Shown one piece after another: positions 56,858-64,000 of a DNA stretch of 64,000 bases. Each line of letters opens with the position of its first letter. Within the stretch, counting starts at the first letter, position 1. Source of the stretch: Nocardioides aquaticus (GTDB lineage: Bacteria > Actinomycetota > Actinomycetes > Propionibacteriales > Nocardioidaceae). Under the pieces are notes generated by a model. The model was not told the DNA's origin, did no database searches, and saw nothing but the letters and a program-made list of their open reading frames with translations. The position numbers were made by a program, and so were the translations under genes. The stretch covers positions 62,001 through 126,000 of the forward strand of contig NZ_CP075371.1 of the NCBI RefSeq assembly GCF_018459925.1, given 5' to 3'.

Positions 56858-58060
56858 ATGGACCCGATCCGCAACCCGTACGCCCCCGGCGCGGGGCAGC
56901 GTCCCCCCGAGCTGGCCGGTCGCGACCGCGAGCTGGGGCAGTTCGAGGTCACCCTGGAACGCGTCGGCGCCGGGCGCCCGGAGCGCTCGATGGTGCTCTC
57001 CGGGCTGCGCGGGGTCGGCAAGACCGTGCTGCTCAACGCGCTGCGCGGCGAGGCCGTGCGCCGGGCGTGGGGGACCGGCAAGATCGAGGCGCGCCCCGAC
57101 CAGAGCATCCGGATCCCGGTCGCCCAGGCCGTGCACGCCGCCGTCCGCGAGGTCGCCCACCGCCACCGCGACCCCGACCGGGTCGACGAGGTCGCCGGCA
57201 CCCTGAAGTCGTTCGCCCTGCGCGCCACGGTCGAGGAGCGGCGTACGGCCCGCTCGGCCGGTGTCCGCTGGACGCCGCCGACCGACGTCCCGGCGACCCG
57301 CGGACGCGCCGACTCCGGCGACCTCGAGCTGGACCTCGTCGAGCTGTTCACCGACGTCGCCACCCTGGCCGGCGACCTCGGCGTCGGCGTGGGGCTCTTC
57401 ATCGACGAGATGCAGGACATCTCGATCGAGGAGCTGGCCGCGCTCTGCGGCGCGTGCCACGAGATCAGTCAGCAGGGCGCCCCGCTGATCGTGGTCGGCG
57501 CGGGCCTGCCGCACCTCCCGGTCGCGCTCGCGGCGTCCAAGTCGTACGCCGAGCGCCTCTTCCGCTACGTCTCCGTCGACCGCCTCCCGCGCGAGATGGC
57601 CGACCGGGCCTGGCGGCTGCCGGCGGCCACCGAGGGGGTCACCTTTGACGACGCGGCCCTCGACGAGCTCTACGCGCTCACCGACGGCTACCCCTACTTC
57701 GTGCAGGCCTACGGCAAGGTCACCTGGGACGCCGCGGTCGGCTCCCCGATCGCCGTCGAGGACGTCCGCGCCGCCGCACCCGAGGCCGAGCAGGAGCTCG
57801 CGATCGGGTTCTTCGGCGCCCGGTACGACCGCGCCACCCCCGCCGAGCGCGACTACATGACCGCGATGGCCGACCTCGGCGTCGACGCCGACGACCTCGC
57901 CGTGGCCACCGCCGGCATCGCCGAGCACCTGGCCCGCAAGCCGCAGTCGCTCTCCCCGGCCCGCGACGGGCTGATCAAGAAGGGCCTCGTCTACTCCGCC
58001 GAGCGGGGGAGCGTGGCGTTCACCGTGCCGCACTTCGGGAAGTACCTGCGGGCCCGGTGA
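56858..58060 (+). CDS. Orc1/Cdc6-like AAA ATPase
   Basis: A 400-residue ATPase: Walker A SGLRGVGKTVLLNAL near residue 48, Walker B GLFIDEMQD near residue 185, and a winged-helix-like C-terminus (SLSPARDGLIKKGLVYSAERG). It resembles archaeal Orc1/Cdc6-type or STAND-type ATPases found in actinobacteria. The role is unknown. It has a leaderless box TACGGT 6 nt before the ATG. Confidence 0.82.
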   Translation: MDPIRNPYAPGAGQRPPELAGRDRELGQFEVTLERVGAGRPERSMVLSGLRGVGKTVLLNALRGEAVRRAWGTGKIEARPDQSIRIPVAQAVHAAVREVAHRHRDPDRVDEVAGTLKSFALRATVEERRTARSAGVRWTPPTDVPATRGRADSGDLELDLVELFTDVATLAGDLGVGVGLFIDEMQDISIEELAALCGACHEISQQGAPLIVVGAGLPHLPVALAASKSYAERLFRYVSVDRLPREMADRAWRLPAATEGVTFDDAALDELYALTDGYPYFVQAYGKVTWDAAVGSPIAVEDVRAAAPEAEQELAIGFFGARYDRATPAERDYMTAMADLGVDADDLAVATAGIAEHLARKPQSLSPARDGLIKKGLVYSAERGSVAFTVPHFGKYLRAR

Positions 58061-58104
58061 CCGCCCTCCCACCCGCGCGCCGCTGACCCTGCCACCATGG
58101 AGTC

Positions 58105-58914
58105 ATGAGGCCGAAGGTCGTCGCTCACCGCGGCGCGAGCCACGACAACGCCGAGCACACGCTGCGCGCCTACCTCGCCGCGCTCGACGCCGGTGCGGAC
58201 GGGCTGGAGTGCGACGTGCGGCTGACCGCCGACGGGCACCTGATCTGCGTGCACGACCGCGACCTGCGGCGCACCGCCGCCTCGCCCGGGGCGGTGTCCA
58301 CCATGGAGCTGGCCGAGATCGCCGAGCTCGACTTCGCCAGCTGGAAGAACCCCTGGGCCGACCTCGACGACGAGGCGGCCGAGCCCGACCCGGCGACCAG
58401 CGGGGTGCTGACGCTGCGCAAGCTGCTCGAGCACGTCGCCGACCTCGACCGCCGCGTCGAGGTCGCGATCGAGACCAAGCACCCGACCCGCTACGGCGGC
58501 CTGGTCGAGAAGCGGCTGGTCGAGATGCTGGGGGAGTTCGGGTGGGACCGGGCCGGCTCCCCGGCGCGGGTGATGAGCTTCTCCTTCACCGCCCTGCAGC
58601 GCGTCGAGCGGCTCGCCCCGGGCGTCCAGCTCGTCCAGCTCATCGACCGGCCCGCGGCCTGGCCGATGCTCAGACGCGCGATCGGGCGGGACTGGCTGGT
58701 CGGGCCAGGGATGGACGACCTCACCGAGCACCGCAAGTACGGCAAGCGGCTGGCCCGCAGCGGCCACGAGGTCCACGTCTGGGTGGTCAACACCGCCGAG
58801 GAGCTGAGGCTCTGCCAGGACCTCGGGGTGACGACCGTGATCACCGACCGCCCGGCGTACCTGATCGGCCTGCTCGACGGGCGTCCCGGCGGGCGCTCCG
58901 CCCCCGGCGCCTGA
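58105..58914 (+). CDS. Glycerophosphodiester phosphodiesterase
   Basis: A 269-residue GDPD TIM barrel with the catalytic pair in VVAHRGAS and HDRDL, and metal ligands in LECDVRLT. It splits glycerophosphodiesters from phospholipids to glycerol 3-phosphate and alcohol. No signal peptide is visible, so it acts in the cytoplasm. CACCAT lies 6 nt before the ATG. Confidence 0.94.
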   Translation: MRPKVVAHRGASHDNAEHTLRAYLAALDAGADGLECDVRLTADGHLICVHDRDLRRTAASPGAVSTMELAEIAELDFASWKNPWADLDDEAAEPDPATSGVLTLRKLLEHVADLDRRVEVAIETKHPTRYGGLVEKRLVEMLGEFGWDRAGSPARVMSFSFTALQRVERLAPGVQLVQLIDRPAAWPMLRRAIGRDWLVGPGMDDLTEHRKYGKRLARSGHEVHVWVVNTAEELRLCQDLGVTTVITDRPAYLIGLLDGRPGGRSAPGA

Positions 58915-58933
58915 GGCCGGATAGGTTGCGGCC

Positions 58934-59878
58934 ATGGCCAAGAAGAACCGCAACCGGCAGCGCGCCGAGACCACCCCCACCGAGCCCGGCGAGGTCGGTC
59001 CCCGTCAGCCCTGCCCGTGCGGGTCGGGCAAGCGCTACAAGGCGTGCCACGGTGCCGCCGGCGGCGGCGACGTGTACGTGGCGCGCCCCTTCGAGGGCCT
59101 GGCCTCCGAGGGCGACGTCGTCGCCCTGCGCGAGCTCGTCCCCGCCGCGACCGCCCCGCTGACCCTGCGCGACGACGTCGACGCCCACGGGCGCACCGTC
59201 ACGCTGTGCACCCTGGCCCCCGGCGCCGTGCCGGCCGTCGTGCGTGACTCCGGCGAGGTGCTCCTGGGGCTCCAGGTCCAGCACTCCTTCGGCGACCCGT
59301 CGCGCGACCTGGCCGCCGTGCTGCTCGCCGCGCTCGAGGCCGAGCCCGGCGCCGTCGGCCTCACCGACGCCCCCGGCCCGGGCCCCCGCCTGCAGGACCT
59401 CGTCGTCGACGCCCCCCTCGACATCACGGTGCACGAGGGGTACGGCTACTGGGTCGAGGAGTCCGACCAGTCGCCCGAGGTCGCCGAGCTGCTCGAGCAG
59501 GCCGACGACCAGGCCGCGCCGACCGCCCGCCTGGCCTCGGTCGCGTCGGCCTACTGGACCCGGATGGGCTCCAAGGAGCACCTGCGCTGGGTGATGCCCG
59601 AGCCCGAGGGCGAGCTGCTCGACGCCCTGGCCCGGCTCCACGCCGCGGGCACCGACACGCTGATCCCGGAAGGGCGCCTGGTCGGCATGTTCCGCGCCCA
59701 CGGCCTGCTCACCCCGGTCTGGGACCTGCCCGTCGGCACCGGCGCGGAGGCGCTCGAGGACCCCGCCGCCGACTTCAAGACCGCGCTCGACGCCGCCCTG
59801 GCCGAGAAGGCCCCGCTCACCTCGGAGGAGCGCTCCGCACGGTCGGGCCTGGCGAACCGGCAGGTCACGATCCGCTGA
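58934..59878 (+). CDS. DUF5926 protein with SEC-C zinc motif
   Basis: A 314-residue protein. After a basic start (AKKNRNRQRAE) comes an SEC-C motif PCPCGSGKRYKACHG (residues ~27-41), which binds zinc as in SecA. The rest is a DUF5926 domain specific to actinobacteria. The function is unknown. TAGGTT 6 nt before the ATG marks a leaderless promoter. Confidence 0.9.
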   Translation: MAKKNRNRQRAETTPTEPGEVGPRQPCPCGSGKRYKACHGAAGGGDVYVARPFEGLASEGDVVALRELVPAATAPLTLRDDVDAHGRTVTLCTLAPGAVPAVVRDSGEVLLGLQVQHSFGDPSRDLAAVLLAALEAEPGAVGLTDAPGPGPRLQDLVVDAPLDITVHEGYGYWVEESDQSPEVAELLEQADDQAAPTARLASVASAYWTRMGSKEHLRWVMPEPEGELLDALARLHAAGTDTLIPEGRLVGMFRAHGLLTPVWDLPVGTGAEALEDPAADFKTALDAALAEKAPLTSEERSARSGLANRQVTIR

Positions 59879-59925
59879 GGTCGGCCGGGCGGGACGTCCC
59901 CGGCCGACCGGGGACTTCCGAACCT

Positions 59926-59947
59926 GTCGGCCTTTGCAAAGGCCGAC
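59926..59947. terminator. Perfect 22-bp palindrome between convergent genes
   Basis: Each arm is 11 bp (GTCGGCCTTTG and its complement), with AAGGCC-rich pairing around a TGCA centre. GAAC and GTTC flank it symmetrically, and GGGACTT/AAGTCCC lie further out, giving a nested dyad of about 65 bp. It separates the DUF5926 gene from the convergent cyclase gene. It probably ends transcription from both sides. Confidence 0.6.
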
Positions 59948-59989
59948 GAGTTCGAGACCTGCCCGTCAAGTCCCGCCCCCGGGAGGCGC

Positions 59990-61042
59990 TCAGCCCACCG
60001 AGCGCGTCCGCACCGTCCACGCCGCCAGCCGTGCGAACCCCTTCACCGAGACCCGCCGCACCCGCTTGAACCGGTACGCCGGCGCGTCGTCGGCGTCCGC
60101 CGTCGCCTCGGCGGGCGCCAGCGCGTCGTGCGTGCCGGCGTCGACCAGCACCCGGCCGGGCCGCGAGACCGACGTCAGCCGGGCGGCGACGTTGACGGTG
60201 GAGCCGAAGACGTCACCGAGCCGGCTGACCACCTCGCCCGTCGCGACGCCGGCGCGTACCCGCGGGAAGCGGTCGGCCTCGTCCTCCCCGCGCGCGGTCA
60301 TCGCCAGCGCCAGACCGACCATGGGTCCGGGGGCGTCGGCGACCAGGAGCACCTCGTCGCCGATGTTCTTGATGATCCGGGCGCCGGCGTCCAGCGACAT
60401 GCCGGCGCACTGGTCCTCGAAGTACTCCAGCCACGCCACCAGCTCGGACTCGTCCAGCGACCGGCTGTGCGCGGTGTACCCCACGATGTCGACGAAGCAC
60501 ACGGTCTGCGTCGAGACGGCCTCGGCGGCGTGCTGCGCCCCGCCGGCGGAGGTGAGCAGGCGTCCCGCGGCGCTGGTCAGGTGGCGGCGCCAGACGTAGG
60601 ACTGGAGCTTGTCGATGCGGGGCAGCACGTCGTCGGCGAACCGGGCCAGCTGCCCGGCCGGGTCCTGCCCGTCCTCGAGGGCGACCCGGGCCATCAGCGA
60701 GGTCTGCCACTCGGCCAGGCGGGCGAAGCTGCGCCCCCACGTCCGTACGAGCGCGGCCTGCGAGTCGGCGTCGAGCACGCCGAGGCGCAGGAGGTCGTGG
60801 GTGAGCCGCAACGCCTCGACGTCGGCGTCGGTGAACGCGACGTCGTCGTCGGTGACGCGGGCGAAGCCGAGCAGCCGCCAGAGCTCCTCGGCCAGCATCA
60901 TCGGCACCCCGGCGGCGTCGGCGACCTCCTGGCGGGTCAGTCGGGGGCGTCCGTCCAGCAGCCGCTCCTCGAGCTGCTGCACCGCGTCCCCCAGGGACCC
61001 GTCCGCCGGGAGGGTCTCGTCGCCGTCCTGGTCCTCGCTCAC
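59990..61042 (-). CDS. Class III adenylate cyclase
   Basis: A 350-residue soluble cyclase. An N-terminal regulatory domain (~residues 20-165, with helix-turn-helix-like LTRQEVADAAGVP) is followed by the catalytic domain: metal Asp in FVDIVGYTAHS, substrate Lys and second Asp in IKNIGDEVLLV, and transition-state Asn/Arg in GSTVNVAARL. All key residues are present, so it should make cAMP. It starts 7 bp after a cNMP-binding protein gene and is in its operon. Confidence 0.92.
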   Translation of the reverse strand: MSEDQDGDETLPADGSLGDAVQQLEERLLDGRPRLTRQEVADAAGVPMMLAEELWRLLGFARVTDDDVAFTDADVEALRLTHDLLRLGVLDADSQAALVRTWGRSFARLAEWQTSLMARVALEDGQDPAGQLARFADDVLPRIDKLQSYVWRRHLTSAAGRLLTSAGGAQHAAEAVSTQTVCFVDIVGYTAHSRSLDESELVAWLEYFEDQCAGMSLDAGARIIKNIGDEVLLVADAPGPMVGLALAMTARGEDEADRFPRVRAGVATGEVVSRLGDVFGSTVNVAARLTSVSRPGRVLVDAGTHDALAPAEATADADDAPAYRFKRVRRVSVKGFARLAAWTVRTRSVG

Positions 61043-61049
61043 CGGCGCA

Positions 61050-61418
61050 TCATCCCAGCCGGGACTCCGCCACCGCGTCCAGCGCCCGTCGGAAGCCCGG
61101 CATCTCCGCCGACAGCTCCTCGACGGCCTCGGCGGTGAAGTGGACCAGGTCCAGCGGGGTCAGCGCCACGAGCGTGGCGGAGCGCAGCGAGTGCCGCACG
61201 ATCCCGCCCTCGCCCATCACGTCACCGGCGCCGAGCCGGGCGATCTCCGCGCCGCCACGGCGTACGGACACCTCGCCCGAGATGATGACGTAGGCCTTGT
61301 CGGCCGGCGTCCGCTCCCAGATCGGCGACCAGCCCTCGGGCAGGCGCACGCGGCGCCCGGCGGCGCTGATCCGGGCGACCTCGGGCGGGGTGAAGGACTC
61401 GAAGAACGTGCCGGGCAT
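61050..61418 (-). CDS. Single-domain cyclic-nucleotide-binding protein
   Basis: A 122-residue protein that is little more than one cNMP-binding domain (AYVIISGEVSVRRGG, ARLGAGDVMGEGGIVRHSLRSATLVAL). The phosphate-binding cassette has GEGGIVRHSLRSA, where the usual Glu and Arg are seen. There is no DNA-binding or enzyme domain. It is directly upstream of an adenylate cyclase gene. It may bind cAMP and act on the cyclase or another partner (inference). The ATG at 61418 was chosen by homology of the N-terminal helix FFESFTPPEVARI. Confidence 0.88.
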   Translation of the reverse strand: MPGTFFESFTPPEVARISAAGRRVRLPEGWSPIWERTPADKAYVIISGEVSVRRGGAEIARLGAGDVMGEGGIVRHSLRSATLVALTPLDLVHFTAEAVEELSAEMPGFRRALDAVAESRLG

Positions 61419-61559
61419 GGGTGCGCCTCTCGTCTCGGGGGTTGCTCCCCGGTCAACGAGGGGGTGCGGCGGGGGGTCACGGCCTACGACGGTGACCCGG
61501 CCCACTGGACCGGACCACCGGGCCACCGGGCCACCGCCTGACGTGCCGGCGACCGGCGC

Positions 61560-62786
61560 TCAGCCGACCGGCATCGGGTCCCGCTCGATCGGGCAGCTCA
61601 TGCAGCGCGGTCCGCCGCGGCCCGAGCCGAGCTCGGAGCCGGAGATCCGGACGACCTCGATCCCGGCCTCCTCGAGGCGGGCGTTGGTCTCGGTGTTGCG
61701 CTCGTAGGCGACCGCGACCCGCGGGGCGAGGGCCAGGGTGTTGTTGCCGTCGTCCCACTGCTCGCGCTCGGCGGTGACGGGGTCGAGGCCGGTGTCGATG
61801 TGGTGCAGCCGGTCGATGCCCATCGCCCGGGCGGCGGCGACCAGGAACGGCTCGGCCCCGGCGACCGCGAGCAGGAGGCTGCCGTCGTCGGCGTGGCCGG
61901 CGTCGGTCACGGCGTAGGCCGTGAGCGAGTCGGCGACGTTGGGGTACATCACGACCTTGTCGACGTCGACCATCGTGCAGACCGTGTCGAGGTGCATGGT
62001 CGCGCGCTCCTGGGCGATCGGGACCGCGAGCACGGTGTGGGCCAGGCCGGCCTCGAAGACCTGGCGGGCCAGCCGCTCGGCGCCCGCGGGCGTCGTCCGC
62101 TCCCCGACGCCGACGGCGATCACGCCGGGGGAGAGCAGCAGCACGTCGCCGCCCTCGACGTGCTCGAGCTGGTGGCCGTGGATGCGCGGGGCCGCGTCGA
62201 AGCGCGGGTGCAGGCTGTAGACGAGCTCGGTGAGCTGGGTCTCGCGCTTGCGGGCCGGCATCGCCAGCGACGTGATCGCGACCCGGTCGCGCACCCAGAA
62301 GCTGGAGTCGCGGGTGAAGAGGAGGTTCGGCAGCGGGTCGATGAGGAACGCGTCGTGCGGCAGCAGCGAGGTGACCAGGCCGAACCCGCCGCGCACCTCG
62401 TCGTTGCGGATGCCCGCGGTCAGGTAGTGCGTCAGCTCGGCGGGCGTGGCGTCGCCCAGCTTGCCGGCCAGGTAGCCGCGCATCGTGTCGCCGAGGTCGA
62501 GCCCGGAGAGCGCCGTGCCGATCGCGGTCGCCCGGGCGTCGGGGTCGGCGAGGGTCTCGGTGAGCAGCTCGGTCAGGTACAGCACCTCGACGTCGCGGTC
62601 GCGCAGCGCCTGCGCGAAGGCGTCGTGCTCCTCCTGCGCGCGCGCCACCCACGGGATGCCGTCGAAGAGGAGGCGGTCGTTGTTGCCGGGGGTCAGCCGC
62701 TGCAGCTCGGCACCCGGGCGGTGCAGCAGCACCGTACGGAGGGTCCCGACCTCGCTGTCGGCGCCGGTGGGCGCGTGAGCCGTCAT
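61560..62786 (-). CDS. arcA: Arginine deiminase
   Basis: A 408-residue enzyme converting arginine to citrulline and ammonia. Active-site residues are seen in [35 protein letters not shown] and the nucleophile Cys in [10 protein letters not shown] near the end. Genes for the rest of the pathway (arcB, arcC, arcD) are not beside it. TAGGCT 6 nt before the ATG marks a leaderless promoter. Confidence 0.96.
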   Translation of the reverse strand: MTAHAPTGADSEVGTLRTVLLHRPGAELQRLTPGNNDRLLFDGIPWVARAQEEHDAFAQALRDRDVEVLYLTELLTETLADPDARATAIGTALSGLDLGDTMRGYLAGKLGDATPAELTHYLTAGIRNDEVRGGFGLVTSLLPHDAFLIDPLPNLLFTRDSSFWVRDRVAITSLAMPARKRETQLTELVYSLHPRFDAAPRIHGHQLEHVEGGDVLLLSPGVIAVGVGERTTPAGAERLARQVFEAGLAHTVLAVPIAQERATMHLDTVCTMVDVDKVVMYPNVADSLTAYAVTDAGHADDGSLLLAVAGAEPFLVAAARAMGIDRLHHIDTGLDPVTAEREQWDDGNNTLALAPRVAVAYERNTETNARLEEAGIEVVRISGSELGSGRGGPRCMSCPIERDPMPVG

Positions 62787-62813
62787 GGGCGCAGCCTAGG
62801 GCCAGGGCGACCC

Positions 62814-63653
62814 TCAGCGACGCGAGGCGTCGGCCGGGTAGACCCCGAGCACCTTGATCTCGTGCGTGAAGAACCGCAGCTCCTCCAGCGCCCGCGCCAG
62901 GCCGGGCTCGGCGGGGTGGCCGTCGACCTCGGCGAGGAACTGCGTCGCGGTGAACTGCCCGTCGACCATGTAGCTCTCCAGCTTGGTCATGTTCACGCCG
63001 TTGGTCGCGAAGCCGCCCAGGGCCTTGTAGAGGGCCGCCGGGATGTTGCGCACGTTGAAGACGAAGCTGGTCACGACCGGGCCGCGCCCGGCCTCGGCCT
63101 CGACCAGGTCGGGGGAGAGCACCACGAAGCGGGTGGTGTTGTGGTCCTCGTCCTCGACGTCCTCACGGAGCACCTCGAGGCCGTAGATCTCCGCGGCCAG
63201 CCGCGGCGAGATCGCGGCCTGGGTGGGGTCCCCGGCCTCGGCGATCTCGCGGGCGGCGCCGGCGGTGTCGCCGGAGATCAGCGGGGTCAGGCCGAGCTCG
63301 CGGATCACCCTGCGGCACTGGCCCAGGGCGTGGACGTGGCTGTGGACGGTGCGCAGCCCCGCGGTCGTCGCCCCGGGCACGCCGAGCAGCACGAACTGGA
63401 TCCGCCAGAAGTGCTCGGCCACGATGTGCAGGCCCGAGCCGGGCAGGAAGTGGTGGATGTCGGCGACCCGGCCGGCGATCGAGTTGTCGATCGGGATCAT
63501 CGCCAGGTCGGCGCTGCCCTGGTCGACCGCGGCGAAGACGTCCTCGAAGGAGGCGCACGGCACGGGCTCCAGGTCGGGGTAGTGGTGCGCGCACACCGCG
63601 TGGGAGTTGGCGCCCGGCTCGCCCTGGTAGGCGATGCGTCCCGTCCTGGTCAC
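62814..63653 (-). CDS. pheA: Prephenate dehydratase
   Basis: A 279-residue enzyme that makes phenylpyruvate in phenylalanine synthesis. The dehydratase domain has GEPGANSHAV, PIDNSIAGRV and DEDHNTTRFVVL; the C-terminal ACT domain (residues ~190-275; TKLESYMVDGQFTATQF) binds phenylalanine for feedback control. TAGACT lies 6 nt before the GTG. It is divergent from the DUF4446 gene with only 23 bp between starts. Confidence 0.95.
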   Translation of the reverse strand: MTRTGRIAYQGEPGANSHAVCAHHYPDLEPVPCASFEDVFAAVDQGSADLAMIPIDNSIAGRVADIHHFLPGSGLHIVAEHFWRIQFVLLGVPGATTAGLRTVHSHVHALGQCRRVIRELGLTPLISGDTAGAAREIAEAGDPTQAAISPRLAAEIYGLEVLREDVEDEDHNTTRFVVLSPDLVEAEAGRGPVVTSFVFNVRNIPAALYKALGGFATNGVNMTKLESYMVDGQFTATQFLAEVDGHPAEPGLARALEELRFFTHEIKVLGVYPADASRR

Positions 63654-63676
63654 CGGCTCAGTCTAGGGTCGGCGAC
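63654..63676. promoter_or_regulatory. Overlapping divergent leaderless promoters
   Basis: The whole intergenic region is 23 bp. The minus-strand -10 TAGACT (63665 to 63660) and plus-strand -10 TAGGGT (63664-63669) share two bases and lie 6 and 7 nt from the pheA and DUF4446 starts. Both genes must use start-codon-initiated (leaderless) transcripts, and polymerases at the two promoters should exclude each other. Each -35 would lie inside the opposite gene. Confidence 0.75.
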
Positions 63677-64000
63677 GTGCTGGTCCTGTCGCTGCTCACC
63701 GCCGTGGTCGCCCTCCTCGCCACCCTCGCCCTCGCCTTCGCGGTCGTCGCCCTGCGCCGCACCGCGCGTCCCCGCGGCGGCGGTGTCGACGCGCTGCCCG
63801 AGGACCTCCAGGGCCTGCGCCAGGAGGTCGCCGCGCTCACCGCCGAGAGCCGGGCGGCGCTGCGCAACCTCGCCGTCGTGCGCTACGACGCCTTCGGCGA
63901 CATGGGCGGGCACCTCTCCTGGTCGCTGGCGCTGCTCGACGAGGCCGGCCACGGGGTGGTGCTGACCTCGATCCACGGCCGCAGCGAGGCGCGCACCTAC
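63677..64000 (+). CDS. DUF4446 protein, cut at the window edge
   Basis: The first 108 residues are present. An N-terminal membrane helix (SLLTAVVALLATLALAFAVVAL) is followed by a coiled-coil-like segment and the DUF4446 core (VVRYDAFGDMGGHLSWSLALLDE, GVVLTSIHGRSEARTY). It is a common actinobacterial and firmicute protein of unknown function, often anchored in the membrane. TAGGGT lies 7 nt before the GTG. Confidence 0.9.
   Translation, partial: MLVLSLLTAVVALLATLALAFAVVALRRTARPRGGGVDALPEDLQGLRQEVAALTAESRAALRNLAVVRYDAFGDMGGHLSWSLALLDEAGHGVVLTSIHGRSEARTY

Noticed and set aside
57000..58060. Replication initiator (true Orc1/Cdc6)
   Set aside because: The AAA domain looks similar, but there are no origin-like repeats nearby and bacteria use DnaA; it is likely a different AAA ATPase.
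1..64000. tRNA, rRNA, insertion sequences, prophage or integrase genes
   Set aside because: I found no cloverleaf, rRNA segment, transposase or integrase motif on either strand by eye; a tRNAscan and IS search would settle it.

Overview
The window is about 70% or more G+C, and GTG starts, ATGA/GTGA stop-start overlaps and long antisense ORF shadows are common. The gene families (F420-type LLM oxidoreductase, DUF5926/SEC-C, DUF4446, DUF4112, AlkB-rubredoxin fusion, actinobacterial AcoR-type regulator) point to a chromosomal stretch of a high-GC actinobacterium, most likely Nocardioides or a close relative. I see no rRNA, tRNA, CRISPR array, prophage or insertion sequence. About 65 protein genes are supported.

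Layout: 0-3 kb, a minus-strand operon of amidohydrolase, DUF59 protein and zinc alcohol dehydrogenase, which is an accessory block known from propane/short-chain alkane monooxygenase clusters. It is divergent from a GAF/AAA+/Fis activator. 4.6-7.5 kb, a LolA/RseB-fold protein and an ABC exporter. 7.5-15.4 kb, a HEAT-repeat protein, lipase, SDR, nitroreductase, a membrane-protein pair with the remnant of a third copy, glutathione peroxidase and malic enzyme. 15.4-19.1 kb, an alkane hydroxylase operon (AlkB-rubredoxin, 3Fe-4S ferredoxin, reductase, TetR) behind a double operator. 19.1-19.9 kb, a GDT1-type manganese exporter behind a yybP-ykoY manganese riboswitch. 20-35.8 kb, housekeeping and envelope genes, an ECF sigma factor with a membrane partner, an M13 peptidase and RecQ. 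35.8-41 kb, SNF2 and SWIM proteins and a crotonase. 41-48 kb, a TetR regulator, a BCCT transporter and a leucine/isovalerate pathway (MCC beta, MCC alpha, HMG-CoA lyase) that runs into two sulfotransferases flanking an unknown protein. 51.6-64 kb, EcsC, aat, rhodanese, phosphatase, hydrolase, Nei, Orc/Cdc6-like ATPase, GDPD, a cNMP-binding protein/adenylate cyclase pair, arginine deiminase, prephenate dehydratase and the start of a DUF4446 gene.

Three cross-cutting signals stand out. First, four genes (alk-operon tetR, comB-like, BCCT, the unknown gene between the sulfotransferases) are each broken by what looks like one missing base in a G or C run of 5-6; this looks more like base-calling error than real decay. 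Second, about two dozen genes have a TANNNT-like -10 box 6-7 nt before the start codon and mostly no Shine-Dalgarno, the signature of leaderless transcripts; this also fixes many start codons. Third, several repeat families occur: a 106-nt structured element in two copies, a 30-38 bp element present between genes and also in frame inside the comB-like gene, and a repeat cluster at 53.4-53.6 kb.

The best candidates for undescribed biology are the sulfotransferase-unknown-sulfotransferase trio, the conserved 106-nt element, and the AlkB operon carrying both a fused rubredoxin and a separate 3Fe-4S ferredoxin.
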